Shown one piece after another: positions 53,663 through 63,610 of a DNA stretch of 64,000 nt. The position numbers and the translations under genes were made by a program. The notes below the pieces were generated by a model. That model searched no databases. It was given only the letters and a program-made list of their open reading frames with translations, and was not told the DNA's origin. The DNA is taken from NCBI RefSeq assembly GCF_028551255.1, contig NZ_CP117029.1, positions 868,001-932,000 on the forward strand, read 5' to 3'. Source of the stretch: Vibrio tubiashii. Its GTDB lineage: Bacteria; Pseudomonadota; Gammaproteobacteria; Enterobacterales; Vibrionaceae. Numbering within the stretch: the first letter of the stretch is position 1; each line of letters opens with the position of its first letter.

Positions 53663-55062
53663 TGGCTCAAAGCAAAGTACTGATCGTAGAAGATGATGAA
53701 GGTCTACGCGAAGCCTTAGTCGACACTTTGGCTCTGGCTGGCTATGAATGGCTTGAGGCGGATAGTGCCGAAGATGCCTTAGTGAAGCTTAAGTCAAACA
53801 GCGTAGATATTGTTGTATCAGACGTGCAAATGGCCGGAATGGGCGGCTTGGCGTTACTGAGAAACATCAAGCAGCATTGGCCAAACCTGCCAGTACTGCT
53901 AATGACCGCTTATGCCAACATTGAGGATGCGGTTTCAGCGATGAAAGATGGCGCCATTGACTATATGGCAAAGCCTTTTGCACCGGAAGTACTGCTCAAT
54001 ATGGTCAGCCGTTATGCGCCAGTAAAATCGGATGATAATGGCGATGCGGTTGTTGCTGACGAGAAAAGCATTAAATTACTGGCTCTCGCCGATAAAGTGG
54101 CGAAAACCGATGCAAGTGTCATGGTTTTAGGTCCTAGCGGCTCGGGTAAAGAAGTCATGTCGCGTTATATCCATAACGCCTCAAATCGTAAAGATGGCCC
54201 ATTTGTCGCGATCAACTGTGCGGCGATCCCTGACAACATGCTAGAAGCCACCTTGTTCGGTTATGAAAAAGGGGCGTTTACTGGAGCGGTACAAGCGTGT
54301 CCAGGTAAGTTCGAACAGGCGCAAGGCGGGACTATCTTATTGGATGAGATCAGTGAGATGGATCTGAGCCTGCAAGCTAAGCTATTGCGTGTGCTCCAAG
54401 AGCGCGAAGTCGAACGCTTGGGCAGCCGTAAGAGCATCAAGCTCGATGTTCGTGTTTTGGCGACCAGTAACCGTGACTTGAAGCTGTATGTTCAAGAGGG
54501 TAACTTCCGTGAAGACTTGTACTACCGCTTAAATGTTTTCCCAATTGCATGGCCTGCTCTTTGTGAGCGCAAAGGTGATATCGAACCACTGGCCCAGCAC
54601 TTAGTTGAACGCCACTGTCAAAAACTGGGTATGCCAGTGCCTAATGTGACGGCAAATGCTATCAACAAACTTCTCTCTTACACATGGCCGGGTAATGTTC
54701 GTGAATTGGATAACGTTGTCCAACGTGCGCTTATCTTGAGTGAAAGCGGTCAGATTGATTCGGAGCATATCCTGCTTGAAGGGCTAGATTGGCAAGACGC
54801 ATCTAGCTTACAAGTGGCGGTAGAGACAGGTGACTGCATTGTTCCTAACATTAAGCCTGTGGCTGAGCAAGGTAGCAACCTTTCTGCGGGTAGTGGACTA
54901 GGTGGCGAACTTCGCGATCAAGAGTACGCCATTATTCTCGACACTCTGGAAGAGTGTAACGGTCGACGCAAAGAAATGGCTGAGAAGTTAGGCATTAGCC
55001 CGCGTACTTTGCGCTATAAACTAGCAAAAATGCGTGACGCTGGGATTGAAATTCCAAACTAA
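53662..55062 (+). CDS. flrC: Sigma-54-dependent response regulator FlrC
   Basis: Activates class III flagellar promoters (basal body, hook, fliE operon) with sigma-54 after phosphorylation by FlrB. The 466 residues are an N-terminal receiver domain with phospho-acceptor D54 ([12 protein letters not shown]), an AAA+ domain with Walker A GPSGSGKE and the GAFTGA loop ([17 protein letters not shown]), and a C-terminal Fis-type helix-turn-helix ([20 protein letters not shown]). It directly precedes a perfect sigma-54 promoter at fliE. Confidence 0.97.
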   Translation: MAQSKVLIVEDDEGLREALVDTLALAGYEWLEADSAEDALVKLKSNSVDIVVSDVQMAGMGGLALLRNIKQHWPNLPVLLMTAYANIEDAVSAMKDGAIDYMAKPFAPEVLLNMVSRYAPVKSDDNGDAVVADEKSIKLLALADKVAKTDASVMVLGPSGSGKEVMSRYIHNASNRKDGPFVAINCAAIPDNMLEATLFGYEKGAFTGAVQACPGKFEQAQGGTILLDEISEMDLSLQAKLLRVLQEREVERLGSRKSIKLDVRVLATSNRDLKLYVQEGNFREDLYYRLNVFPIAWPALCERKGDIEPLAQHLVERHCQKLGMPVPNVTANAINKLLSYTWPGNVRELDNVVQRALILSESGQIDSEHILLEGLDWQDASSLQVAVETGDCIVPNIKPVAEQGSNLSAGSGLGGELRDQEYAIILDTLEECNGRRKEMAEKLGISPRTLRYKLAKMRDAGIEIPN

Positions 55063-55089
55063 GGTGTTATTTTCCTTCTGGTACTGACG

Positions 55090-55105
55090 TGGCACGATGA
55101 TTGCA
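55090..55105 (+). promoter_or_regulatory. Sigma-54 promoter of the fliEFGHIJ operon
   Basis: TGGCACGATGATTGCA matches TGGCACG-N4-TTGCW at every defined position. It lies 53 bp before the fliE start codon. Confidence 0.95.
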
Positions 55106-55158
55106 GCGTCAGTACTCCAACACTAATTTAAGTCAAAGAGTTGACTACTGAGGTTTTG

Positions 55159-55470
55159 ATGAGAGTTGACGGTTTTCAAAGCGAAATGCAAGCAATGATG
55201 TTTGAAGCAACGGGTACTAAACCTGCTGCGACAGGGCATACAGTCGGTGCTGATTTTGGCCAATTGCTTAATAATGCGATCAACAACGTTAATAGCCTCT
55301 CAAAGACGTCTAGCGACCTTCAAATGCGATTTGATCGCGGTGACGCTGACGTTTCACTCTCTGACGTAATGATCGCTAGAAACAAATCTAGTGTCGCTTT
55401 CGAAGCCACAATTCAGGTACGCAACAAGCTTGTTGAGTCGTACAAAGAATTGATGAACATGCCAGTTTAA
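55159..55470 (+). CDS. fliE: Flagellar hook-basal body complex protein FliE
   Basis: Connects the MS ring to the proximal rod. I chose the ATG at 55159 (MRVDGFQSEMQAMMFEA, 103 residues), which has GAGG five bases upstream. An in-frame TTG six codons earlier is less likely. The conserved C-terminal DVMIARNKSSVAFEATIQVR and NKLVESYKELMNMPV are complete. First gene of the operon under the sigma-54 promoter. Confidence 0.96.
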   Translation: MRVDGFQSEMQAMMFEATGTKPAATGHTVGADFGQLLNNAINNVNSLSKTSSDLQMRFDRGDADVSLSDVMIARNKSSVAFEATIQVRNKLVESYKELMNMPV

Positions 55471-55485
55471 AGTTAGGTAACGACT

Positions 55486-57234
55486 GTGTCAGAGCAAAAT
55501 TCATCAACCGATCTAACCGTAACTGAAGGTGCTCGCGAAAGCGCTATGGTAGCTACGTCGGATCTTGATTCACACGTACAAAACCCAGATTTGGACGAAA
55601 AATCCAGTTCCAAGTTTGATATGGCGGTGGGTGACCTCGATCTGCTTCGCCAAGTCGTTCTGGTACTTTCAATCTCCATCTGTGTTGCTCTGATTGTTAT
55701 GCTGTTCTTCTGGGTTAAAGAGCCAGAGATGCGTCCATTAGGGGCTTACGAAACAGAAGAGTTGATCCCCGTCTTAGATTACCTTGATCAGCAGAAACTC
55801 GATTACAAGCTTGAAGGCAATACCATCTTAGTGCCAGCAAGTGAGTTCAACTCATTAAAGCTTGATATGGTTCGTGCTGGCCTTAACCAAGAGAAACACG
55901 CTGGTGATGACATCTTGCTACAAGATATGGGCTTCGGTGTTTCACAGCGTTTAGAACAAGAGCGTCTCAAGCTAAGCCGTGAGCGCCAACTGTCAAAAGC
56001 CATCGAAGAGATGAAGCAAGTACGTAAAGCGCGTGTCTTGCTTGCTTTGCCTAAGCAAAGTGTATTTGTTCGACATAACCAAGAAGCGTCAGCATCTGTA
56101 TTTTTAACACTCAAAACAGGCGCGAACCTTAAGCAGGAAGAAGTCGATTCTGTGGTTGATATGGTGGCAAGTGCGGTTCCGGGTATGAAGCCTAACCGTA
56201 TTACCGTCACAGACCAACATGGTCGTCTATTAAGCTCTGGCTCACAAGATCCTGCCTCGGCAGCGCGTCGCAAAGAACATGAATTAGAGCGTAAGCAAGA
56301 ACAAGCACTGCGTGACAAAATCGATTCTGTACTTATCCCTATCTTAGGTTTTGGTAACTATACTGCTCAAGTGGATATTGAACTCGACTTTAGTGCAGTA
56401 GAACAGACCAGTAAGCGCTTTGACCCGAACACACCTTCAACACGAAGCGAATACACCTTAGAAGACTACAACAATGGTAACGTCGTCGCAGGTGTGCCAG
56501 GTGCATTGAGTAACCAGCCTCCGGCGGATGCTTCTATTCCACAAGATGTGGCGCAAATGAAAGATGGCACAACCTTAGGTCAAGGTTCTGTGCATAAAGA
56601 AGCTACACGTAACTTTGAACTCGATACCACCATCAGCCATGAACGTCGTCAAACGGGTGTAGTAAACCGTCAAACAGTTGCAGTCGCAGTGAAGAACCGT
56701 GCAGTCGTCAACCCAGACACGGGTGAGACCAGCTACCAACCAATTTCTGAGGCTGAACTAAACTCTATTAAGCAACTACTGATTGGTACGGTAGGATTTA
56801 GCGAAGCACGTGGCGATCTGCTTAATGTGCTAAGCATGCAGTTTGCAGAACCTGAAATTGAAGTCATGGCGGATGTGCCAATTTGGGAACACCCTAACTT
56901 CAATGACTGGATACGTTGGTTCGCAAGTGCGTTGGTTATCATTGTTGTGGTCTTGGTTCTTGTCCGCCCAGCACTGAAAAAACTCCTCAACCCTGCGTCT
57001 GATGAAGATGAAGATCAGCTTTACGGACCAGATGGCTTACCAATTGGTGCTGATGGTGAAACCAGCTTGATTGGTGGCGACCTAGACGGTGGCGAGTTGT
57101 TTGAGTTTGGCTCAAGTATTGACTTGCCTAACCTACACAAAGATGAAGATGTGCTGAAAGCAGTGCGTGCACTGGTTGCTAATGAACCTGAGCTAGCAGC
57201 ACAAGTAGTGAAGAATTGGATGCAGGATGCCTAA
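55486..57234 (+). CDS. fliF: Flagellar MS-ring protein FliF
   Basis: Forms the MS ring in the inner membrane. The 582 residues have two membrane helices (about 56-76, VLVLSISICVALIVMLFFWV, and about 476-496, FASALVIIVVVLVLVRP), a large periplasmic region with ring-building motifs (LARGDADVSLSD-type elements lie in FliE, and here ARVLLALPKQSVFVRHNQEA), and a C-terminal FliG-binding tail. It begins with GTG at 55486. The end overlaps fliG by 8 bp. Confidence 0.97.
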   Translation: MSEQNSSTDLTVTEGARESAMVATSDLDSHVQNPDLDEKSSSKFDMAVGDLDLLRQVVLVLSISICVALIVMLFFWVKEPEMRPLGAYETEELIPVLDYLDQQKLDYKLEGNTILVPASEFNSLKLDMVRAGLNQEKHAGDDILLQDMGFGVSQRLEQERLKLSRERQLSKAIEEMKQVRKARVLLALPKQSVFVRHNQEASASVFLTLKTGANLKQEEVDSVVDMVASAVPGMKPNRITVTDQHGRLLSSGSQDPASAARRKEHELERKQEQALRDKIDSVLIPILGFGNYTAQVDIELDFSAVEQTSKRFDPNTPSTRSEYTLEDYNNGNVVAGVPGALSNQPPADASIPQDVAQMKDGTTLGQGSVHKEATRNFELDTTISHERRQTGVVNRQTVAVAVKNRAVVNPDTGETSYQPISEAELNSIKQLLIGTVGFSEARGDLLNVLSMQFAEPEIEVMADVPIWEHPNFNDWIRWFASALVIIVVVLVLVRPALKKLLNPASDEDEDQLYGPDGLPIGADGETSLIGGDLDGGELFEFGSSIDLPNLHKDEDVLKAVRALVANEPELAAQVVKNWMQDA

Positions 57235-58282
57235 CGAAATAGTTCCACAGGAAGAGGGCGGTGAGGTAGTAGAAAACACCGTGGATATATCAACCATCCC
57301 GGGCGAAGAGCGCGCGGCGATTCTTTTACTCAGTCTCAATGAGGAAGACGCTGCGGGTATCATCCGTCATTTAGAACCTAAACAAGTTCAACGAGTGGGT
57401 AGCGCGATGGCGCGTGCTGCTGACTTAAGTCAAGAAAAGGTCGGTGCTGTTCACCGCGCCTTCTTAGAAGACATTCAGAAATACACCAACATTGGTATGG
57501 GTAGCGAAGACTTTATGCGTAATGCACTTGTCGCTGCTCTGGGTGAAGATAAAGCCAACAACCTAGTAGACCAAATTCTATTGGGTACAGGTTCGAAAGG
57601 TCTAGACTCTCTGAAATGGATGGACCCACGTCAGGTGGCGAGCATCATCATCAACGAACACCCACAGATTCAAACCATTGTACTCTCTTATCTAGAACCT
57701 GATCAGTCCGCAGAGATCCTTAACCAGTTCGCTGAGCGAGATCGCTTAGATTTGATGATGCGTATTGCTAACCTTGAAGAAGTTCAACCTTCGGCACTGG
57801 CTGAGTTGAATGAGATCATGGAGAAGCAGTTCGCAGGTCAGGCAGGTGCGCAAGCTGCCAAGATTGGCGGCCTGAAGGCAGCAGCAGAGATCATGAACTA
57901 CATGGACAACAATGTCGAAGGTATCTTGATGGAGCAAATTCGCGATCAAGACGAAGACATGGCGACGCAGATTCAAGATCTTATGTTCGTGTTCGAGAAC
58001 CTTATCGAAGTTGACGACCAAGGTATTCAGAAATTGCTGCGTGACGTACCGCAAGATGCACTACAGCGTGCATTGAAAGGTGCCGATGATTCACTGCGTG
58101 AGAAGATCTTCAAGAACATGTCTAAACGTGCTGCTGAGATGATGCGCGATGACCTAGAGGCTATGCCTCCAATCAAGGTGTCTGACGTAGAAGCAGCACA
58201 GAAAGAAGTACTGGCAATTGCACGACGCATGGCTGACTCTGGCGAAATTATGCTGGGCGGTGGTGCAGACGAGTTCCTATAA
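57227..58282 (+). CDS. fliG: Flagellar motor switch protein FliG
   Basis: Rotor protein on the cytoplasmic face of the MS ring and partner of PomA in torque generation. The 351 residues include the N-terminal FliF-binding domain (GEERAAILLLSLNEEDAAGI), the middle domain with EHPQ motif (IIINEHPQIQTIVLSYLEPD) and the C-terminal charged torque helix (MSKRAAEMMRDDLEAMPPIK). Overlaps fliF by 8 bp and is followed 20 bp later by fliH. Confidence 0.98.
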   Translation: MPNEIVPQEEGGEVVENTVDISTIPGEERAAILLLSLNEEDAAGIIRHLEPKQVQRVGSAMARAADLSQEKVGAVHRAFLEDIQKYTNIGMGSEDFMRNALVAALGEDKANNLVDQILLGTGSKGLDSLKWMDPRQVASIIINEHPQIQTIVLSYLEPDQSAEILNQFAERDRLDLMMRIANLEEVQPSALAELNEIMEKQFAGQAGAQAAKIGGLKAAAEIMNYMDNNVEGILMEQIRDQDEDMATQIQDLMFVFENLIEVDDQGIQKLLRDVPQDALQRALKGADDSLREKIFKNMSKRAAEMMRDDLEAMPPIKVSDVEAAQKEVLAIARRMADSGEIMLGGGADEFL

Positions 58283-58302
58283 ATTAATTAAGCAAGGTAT
58301 CT

Positions 58303-59103
58303 ATGTCTTTGGAGAGGAAACGCGGTTTTTTACGCCTAGATAACGATGAGCAGGTCGAAAAACCTGAGCGATGGGGTATGCCTGATTACACCTCGCAAAC
58401 TCATAAGCAGGCTAAAGAAACGGCGATGAACTACGATCCGAGTTGGATGCCTATCGCTGAACCTGTTGCAGAAGAAGCGCCGAAAGAGCTCACCGAAGAA
58501 GAGATCGAACTGATTAAGCAGCAGGCTTATCAGGAAGGACTTCATCAAGGGCAAGAGGCAGGCTTTAAGCAAGGGTACGAAAAAGGTAAAGAGCAAGGGA
58601 CGCAAGAAGGCCATCAAGAAGGTCTTGAATCGGGTAAAATTGAAGGCGTTGCGGCAGGGCAAGAGTTTATTCAGCAACAAGTTCAAACGTTTGTGAACCT
58701 TGCGAACCAGTTTGCTCAACCACTTGAGTTAATGAATGCTCAAGTGGAGAAACAGCTTGTCGACATGGTCCTGACTTTAGCGAAAGAAGTGGTCCATGTT
58801 GAGGTACAAACCAATCCTCAAGTAATTCTTGATACCATCAAACAATCAGTAGAATCGCTACCAATCTCAGGTCATGCGATTACCCTCAAACTTCATCCTG
58901 ACGATGTTGAAATCATTCGCTCTTCATATGGTTCTGAAGAACTTGAATTCCGCAATTGGACACTGATGGCAGAGCCTGCGTTAAATCGTGGTGATGTTCA
59001 GATCGAGGCGGGTGAGTCGAGTGTTAACTATCGCATGGAAGATCGCATCCGTAGCGTTATTCAAAGCTTTTGTGGAGTGAATCGCCACCAAGGTGGTGAA
59101 TAG
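58303..59103 (+). CDS. fliH: Flagellar assembly protein FliH
   Basis: Regulator and stator-like partner of the FliI export ATPase. The 266 residues show the characteristic glycine repeat region ([20 protein letters not shown] and following [20 protein letters not shown], a GxxxG-type helix) and the C-terminal domain that binds FliI ([17 protein letters not shown]). The stop codon overlaps the GTG start of fliI. Confidence 0.95.
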   Translation: MSLERKRGFLRLDNDEQVEKPERWGMPDYTSQTHKQAKETAMNYDPSWMPIAEPVAEEAPKELTEEEIELIKQQAYQEGLHQGQEAGFKQGYEKGKEQGTQEGHQEGLESGKIEGVAAGQEFIQQQVQTFVNLANQFAQPLELMNAQVEKQLVDMVLTLAKEVVHVEVQTNPQVILDTIKQSVESLPISGHAITLKLHPDDVEIIRSSYGSEELEFRNWTLMAEPALNRGDVQIEAGESSVNYRMEDRIRSVIQSFCGVNRHQGGE

Positions 59104-60425
59104 TGCTAGCCCTCGCTGATCGCCTTTCGCAATACAAAACTCAAGGACTCACATGTAGACCAGTCGCAGCGGGCAAGTTAGTACGAGTGGTCGGGCTAAC
59201 TCTCGAAGCCACAGGATGCCGAGCGCCAATCGGCAGTTTATGTAAAGTCGAAACCATGCATGGTGAAATGGAAGCAGAAGTTGTCGGCTTTTCTGGCGAA
59301 AGCTTATACCTAATGCCCAGTGAGCAAATTACTGGCGTGCTTCCCGGCGCAAAAGTCACTCCATTAACCAGTGAGTCCGGTTTACCTGTTGGAATGGAAC
59401 TGCTTGGACGAGTCATTGATGGTGTGGGAAACCCACTGGATGGCTTGGGGCCAATCTATACCGAAAAACGTGCCTCTTTTAACGCAGAACCTATAAACCC
59501 GCTTGCCCGTAAACCTATCTCTGAACCACTTGATGTCGGAATTAAGGCTATTAATGGTCTGTTAACCGTGGGCAAAGGTCAGCGTATCGGCCTATTTGCC
59601 GGTTCTGGTGTGGGTAAATCGGTCACCTTGGGCATGATGACCCGAGGAACGACAGCGCAGGTTGTTGTCGTAGGTTTGATCGGTGAACGTGGCCGTGAGG
59701 TGAAAGAATTTATCGAAGAGATTTTGGGTGTTGATGGCCGCCAGCGCTCTGTCGTTGTTGCCGCGCCCGCTGACTCTTCGCCACTAATGCGATTAAAAGG
59801 ATGCCAAACCGCACTGACCATCGCTGAATATTTCCGCGATCAAGGGCTGGATGTCTTACTCTTGATGGATTCTCTGACTCGTTTTGCTCAAGCTCAGCGT
59901 GAGATTGCCCTTTCTGTGGGTGAACCTCCGGCGACTAAAGGTTATCCACCTTCAGTATTTGCTAAATTACCAGCCTTGGTTGAGCGTGCTGGTAACGGGA
60001 GCCCGGAGCAAGGCTCTATCACTGCTTTCTTTACCGTACTGACCGAAGGTGATGACTTACAAGATCCAATTGCCGATGCGTCACGCGCTATTCTTGATGG
60101 TCACGTGGTTCTGTCTCGTGAAATGGCAGATGCAGGTCATTATCCAGCGATTGATGTTGAGAAGTCTGTCAGTCGTGTTATGCCTCAGATTACCTCTGAA
60201 GAGCATGTCTTGATGTCAAAAGCGGTACGACAGGTTCTCTCTGTGTGCCGTAAAAACCAAGATCTTGTCTCTATCGGTGCCTATAAGCCAGGAACTGATC
60301 CTGCAATAGATGGCGCGTTTACACTTAAACCTAAGTTGGACGGATATTTGCAGCAGACTATGAAAGAGACGGTGCCTTACGACATGTGTCTCAATATGCT
60401 GCGTGGGCTGTTACAAGGCGAGTAA
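59103..60425 (+). CDS. fliI: Flagellum-specific ATPase FliI
   Basis: ATPase of the flagellar type III export apparatus, related to F1 beta. The 440 residues contain Walker [13 protein letters not shown], the [13 protein letters not shown] motif, Walker [18 protein letters not shown] and the SGSITAF-type segment [15 protein letters not shown]. Starts at GTG overlapping the fliH stop. Followed by fliJ 6 bp later. Confidence 0.98.
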   Translation: MLALADRLSQYKTQGLTCRPVAAGKLVRVVGLTLEATGCRAPIGSLCKVETMHGEMEAEVVGFSGESLYLMPSEQITGVLPGAKVTPLTSESGLPVGMELLGRVIDGVGNPLDGLGPIYTEKRASFNAEPINPLARKPISEPLDVGIKAINGLLTVGKGQRIGLFAGSGVGKSVTLGMMTRGTTAQVVVVGLIGERGREVKEFIEEILGVDGRQRSVVVAAPADSSPLMRLKGCQTALTIAEYFRDQGLDVLLLMDSLTRFAQAQREIALSVGEPPATKGYPPSVFAKLPALVERAGNGSPEQGSITAFFTVLTEGDDLQDPIADASRAILDGHVVLSREMADAGHYPAIDVEKSVSRVMPQITSEEHVLMSKAVRQVLSVCRKNQDLVSIGAYKPGTDPAIDGAFTLKPKLDGYLQQTMKETVPYDMCLNMLRGLLQGE

Positions 60426-60431
60426 TAAACG

Positions 60432-60872
60432 ATGGATAACGCACTAGAGTTTCTTTTAGAACAGGCTAAAGAGCGAGAAAACCAAGCGGTTTTGGCGTTG
60501 GGTCAAGCTCGTACTGAACTCGAAGGCTATTATCAGCAGCTTGAGCAAATTGAAAAATACCGTCTTGATTACTGCCAGCAGCTTGTCGACCGTGGTCAAC
60601 AAGGTCTGACTGCTAGCCAATATTCCCACCTTAATCGCTTTTTAACCACGCTCGATGAAACTTTGGCTAAGCAGAAACAAGCCGAATCGCACTTTAAAGG
60701 TCAGGTAGAAGGGTGCGAGCAGAATTGGTTAGAGAGTCGTAAACAAAGACGCTCCTATGAGTGGATGATAGAGAAGAAACAAGCGGAAAAAGAACGTCAG
60801 CAAAACATTCGAGAACAGAAACAGATGGATGAGTTTGCGACCCTTCAGTTTTCTCGTCGAAGTTTGAATTAG
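60432..60872 (+). CDS. fliJ: Flagellar export protein FliJ
   Basis: A 146-residue coiled-coil protein that sits in the centre of the FliI ring and recycles export chaperones. The sequence is almost entirely a charged, heptad-patterned helix (LLEQAKERENQAVLALGQAR, GQVEGCEQNWLESRKQRRSY). Last gene of the fliEFGHIJ unit. A 140-bp gap with a sigma-54 promoter follows. Confidence 0.94.
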   Translation: MDNALEFLLEQAKERENQAVLALGQARTELEGYYQQLEQIEKYRLDYCQQLVDRGQQGLTASQYSHLNRFLTTLDETLAKQKQAESHFKGQVEGCEQNWLESRKQRRSYEWMIEKKQAEKERQQNIREQKQMDEFATLQFSRRSLN

Positions 60873-60912
60873 CTTCACAAGCTTCAACTGAACGTCAATG
60901 TCTTGCACTTAG

Positions 60913-60928
60913 TGGCGTGCTTCTTGCA
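60913..60928 (+). promoter_or_regulatory. Sigma-54 promoter of the fliKLM operon
   Basis: TGGCGTGCTTCTTGCA keeps GG-N10-GC and fits TGGCACG-N4-TTGCW with two mismatches, the same two changes (GT for AC) as at flrBC. It lies 85 bp before the fliK ATG. Confidence 0.82.
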
Positions 60929-61012
60929 GTAAACCTAGAAATGTATGCAATCCTATTGGCACCTTGCCGCCTAGAGTCTGACTGGCGCTGAGCAACTGAG
61001 AGTGAACCTGGT

Positions 61013-63070
61013 ATGAATATCAATTTATCGTCGGTATCGGAAAGTCCTAAAGTGACCAAAGCCACTACAGAAGGTGGTGACGCGACCTCTGAAGCTTCAG
61101 AATCAGGAGGCTTCTTCTCCAAACTTGCTGCGCTGATTAAAGGGGAAGGTGAGTCTGAAGGCAAAGTCGATATAAGCCAAACTAAGGCGAGTGCTGAAGG
61201 CGAAGAAGTGAGTGTTGAAGCAGACTCTGAGACTAAAAGTGTCAAAGTTGCTGCGACGGAAAGCCAAAGTACCGACGAGTTGCTAGAATCGGAAGAGAGC
61301 TCGTCCGCCAAATCAGAAAAGGTAGTCGTTCAAGGTGAGGGCAGTGAATCAGCCAAACCTACGGTGTCCGAAAAGGAAGTTGCTCAAGCAAGCTCTCAGT
61401 CTGCTGAAAAAATAGTCTCAGATAACGACGAAGTATTGCAGCGACTCGACCACTCCAATAAGGCGCTTCAACCAAAAGACGGCAAAGCGTTGCCACAAGA
61501 TATTTCTGAGCAGCAGGTTGTTGCTGATAAATCTGCTCAAGGTGATGAAGAAGTCGCGGCAGTGGGAGCAGCTAAATTAACCAGTGAGATGGACGACACC
61601 GACATTCAACAAGCCAACTCAAAGCAAAATTCTGTAAACACTGAATCTGAAGCGACTCAAGCGGTGAAATCACAGCAACAAGAGACCGTTGTCGTCAAGT
61701 CTGCTGAGGGTGAAGAGGTTGTAGTTCCCGCATCAGCGGAGCGTTTTGTACAGCAATCTTCAGAACAGAAAAACGATGAGTCAACTGAACAACAGTCAAA
61801 TTCTAATGTACCTGCTTCGGTTGCAAGTGCAGCAGCACTTACTCAAGATGATGTAGTTGAATCAGCGAATAAACAAGCAGCACCTCAAGTAGAGAGTGAA
61901 CACTTACAAGCTACAAATTTGGCTAGTGCTGAAAACAATGCCCAAGTTGCTTCCGATACAGAGCGAACAGAAGGTTCGGACTCCGCAGTGGTTGCAGGAG
62001 CGACCGTAGCAGCAGGAGCCACGGTGTTGGGTGGAGCTGCAGTCGCTGGCTTTGGTGCTGAAAAAGTCACTGATGGTGCTACTACAGCAGCGGTTCAAGT
62101 TCCGAGTGGCGCTCAATCACTCGCAGCGGCAAGCGATAATCAAGCTGAATCAGAGATTGACCCAAGTATTGCGGCCGCGACGGTAGCTGCTGGCGCGATT
62201 CCTTGGGCTGCATCGGCAGAAGGCCAAGCAAAAGATGACGTAGCCATTAAAGCGGACACTATGTCTAAGGCTCAGCAGGCGCCAGTCGCTCAGTCCGTAC
62301 ATCAAGCCATCGTTAGCCAACAATCTCAAGCTCAGCTCGCGCAAGCGCAGCAGCAGAGCGCTGTACCAACCATGCCTAGTGATTTAGCTGCGGCTCAAAT
62401 GCAGCAAATGGCAGCATCGCCAAATGCGGCTATGGTTCAAGACCAAGCCATGCTTAAGGCGGTTATGGGGGCAAAAGCGGCGGGTACGCTTGGGCAGATG
62501 GCTGCCAATAAAGATGGAGCTCAGCAAGGCGGAGAGTCTAATACCGGTTTTGCTCAGCAACTGGCGCAAGCTTCCGGACAGCAAGGTCCGGGCGCATTAG
62601 GTCAAGTAAGAGCTGAGCAAGCGGCCCAAGCACCGTTGCAATTGAATCGAGAACTTGCGGGAGAGCAAGTGGCTGAGCGCGTGCAGATGATGATGTCGAA
62701 GAACCTGAAAAACATCGACATTCGTCTCGATCCACCAGAACTTGGTCGAATGCAAATTCGCATGCACATGAATGGCGATGCGGCGACAGTACACTTTACC
62801 GTTGCCAACCAGCAAGCCCGTGATGTGATTGAACAATCAATGCCAAGATTGCGCGAAATGCTTGCTCAACAGGGTGTACAATTGGGTGATAGTTCCGTTC
62901 AGCAACAAGCGTCAGGACAGCAGCAAAGACGCTATGCCGACAACGGACAAGGAAATAATGGTCAAGGTAACAGCAATCAGGGCTTCTCTGGTGAAGAAAA
63001 CCTTGAACCAGACATCAATCTTGATTTGAATGTCGCAGCAAAGCGTGATGGAATTAGCTATTACGCTTAA
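61013..63070 (+). CDS. fliK: Flagellar hook-length control protein FliK
   Basis: Molecular ruler that ends hook growth and switches export to filament proteins. The 685 residues are long and low in complexity: an N-terminal region rich in Ser, Glu, Val and Ala, an Ala/Gln-rich middle (residues about 330-540), and the conserved C-terminal FliK domain (NIDIRLDPPELGRMQIRMHM, then VHFTVANQQARDVIEQSMPR). The tail is Gln/Asn/Gly-rich. Length varies much between species, as expected for a ruler. It heads a second operon with fliL and fliM. Confidence 0.95.
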   Translation: MNINLSSVSESPKVTKATTEGGDATSEASESGGFFSKLAALIKGEGESEGKVDISQTKASAEGEEVSVEADSETKSVKVAATESQSTDELLESEESSSAKSEKVVVQGEGSESAKPTVSEKEVAQASSQSAEKIVSDNDEVLQRLDHSNKALQPKDGKALPQDISEQQVVADKSAQGDEEVAAVGAAKLTSEMDDTDIQQANSKQNSVNTESEATQAVKSQQQETVVVKSAEGEEVVVPASAERFVQQSSEQKNDESTEQQSNSNVPASVASAAALTQDDVVESANKQAAPQVESEHLQATNLASAENNAQVASDTERTEGSDSAVVAGATVAAGATVLGGAAVAGFGAEKVTDGATTAAVQVPSGAQSLAAASDNQAESEIDPSIAAATVAAGAIPWAASAEGQAKDDVAIKADTMSKAQQAPVAQSVHQAIVSQQSQAQLAQAQQQSAVPTMPSDLAAAQMQQMAASPNAAMVQDQAMLKAVMGAKAAGTLGQMAANKDGAQQGGESNTGFAQQLAQASGQQGPGALGQVRAEQAAQAPLQLNRELAGEQVAERVQMMMSKNLKNIDIRLDPPELGRMQIRMHMNGDAATVHFTVANQQARDVIEQSMPRLREMLAQQGVQLGDSSVQQQASGQQQRRYADNGQGNNGQGNSNQGFSGEENLEPDINLDLNVAAKRDGISYYA

Positions 63071-63105
63071 ACTGTTAAAAACAAAAGAATAGAGAACGTT
63101 AAGTT

Positions 63106-63603
63106 ATGGCAGACGAAGAACTCGAAACGGAAGCACCCAAAGGAAAAAGTAAGCTACTCATCATCATTATTGCTGTCGTAGTGTTACTTGCTGGTGGCGG
63201 CGGAGCTGCTTTCTTCTTGATGGGCTCAGATGAGCCAGCAGAGGGACAAGAAGCCATGCAACAAGAAATGGCTGCGCCAACAGACCCAGTGGCTTACGTT
63301 AATATTCCCCAACCATTTTTATTTAATGTCACAGGCGATAAGAAAGATCGCCTAGTTCAGATTAAAGTCCAGCTCATGGTGCGTGGAAGCGAGAACGAAA
63401 ATCTTGCCCGCTACCACTCTCCACTGATTGAAAGTTCGCTGTTAAGCACGTTTGCTTCAGCTACCGTAGACCAATTACGTACGGTGAATGGTCGAGTTGA
63501 GCTACGCGATAAAGCGACTGATGACATTAAAGCCAGTTTGAATCGAGCAGTTGGGCAGCCTGTGATTGAGCGCGTGCTGTTTACTGACTTTGTAATGCAA
63601 TAG
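63106..63603 (+). CDS. fliL: Flagellar basal body-associated protein FliL
   Basis: Inner-membrane protein that surrounds the stator and supports torque at high load. The 165 residues have a short charged cytoplasmic start (MADEELETEAPKGKSK), one membrane helix (LLIIIIAVVVLLAGGGGAAFF) and a periplasmic stomatin-like domain ending VLFTDFVMQ. Coupled to fliM 7 bp downstream. Confidence 0.96.
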   Translation: MADEELETEAPKGKSKLLIIIIAVVVLLAGGGGAAFFLMGSDEPAEGQEAMQQEMAAPTDPVAYVNIPQPFLFNVTGDKKDRLVQIKVQLMVRGSENENLARYHSPLIESSLLSTFASATVDQLRTVNGRVELRDKATDDIKASLNRAVGQPVIERVLFTDFVMQ

Positions 63604-63610
63604 GTGACGA

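Noticed and set aside
55803..56318. 171-codon minus-strand frame opposite fliF
   Set aside because: Serine/arginine-rich composition typical of an antisense shadow, with fully supported fliF on the other strand.
60949..60970. Second sigma-54-like sequence TTGGCACCTTGCC before fliK
   Set aside because: Spacing between GG and GC is only 6 bp, so it cannot act as a -24/-12 promoter.
61885..62836. Long minus-strand frames opposite fliK
   Set aside because: They are antisense to a low-complexity Ala/Gln-rich gene, overlap each other in different frames, and show no domain.
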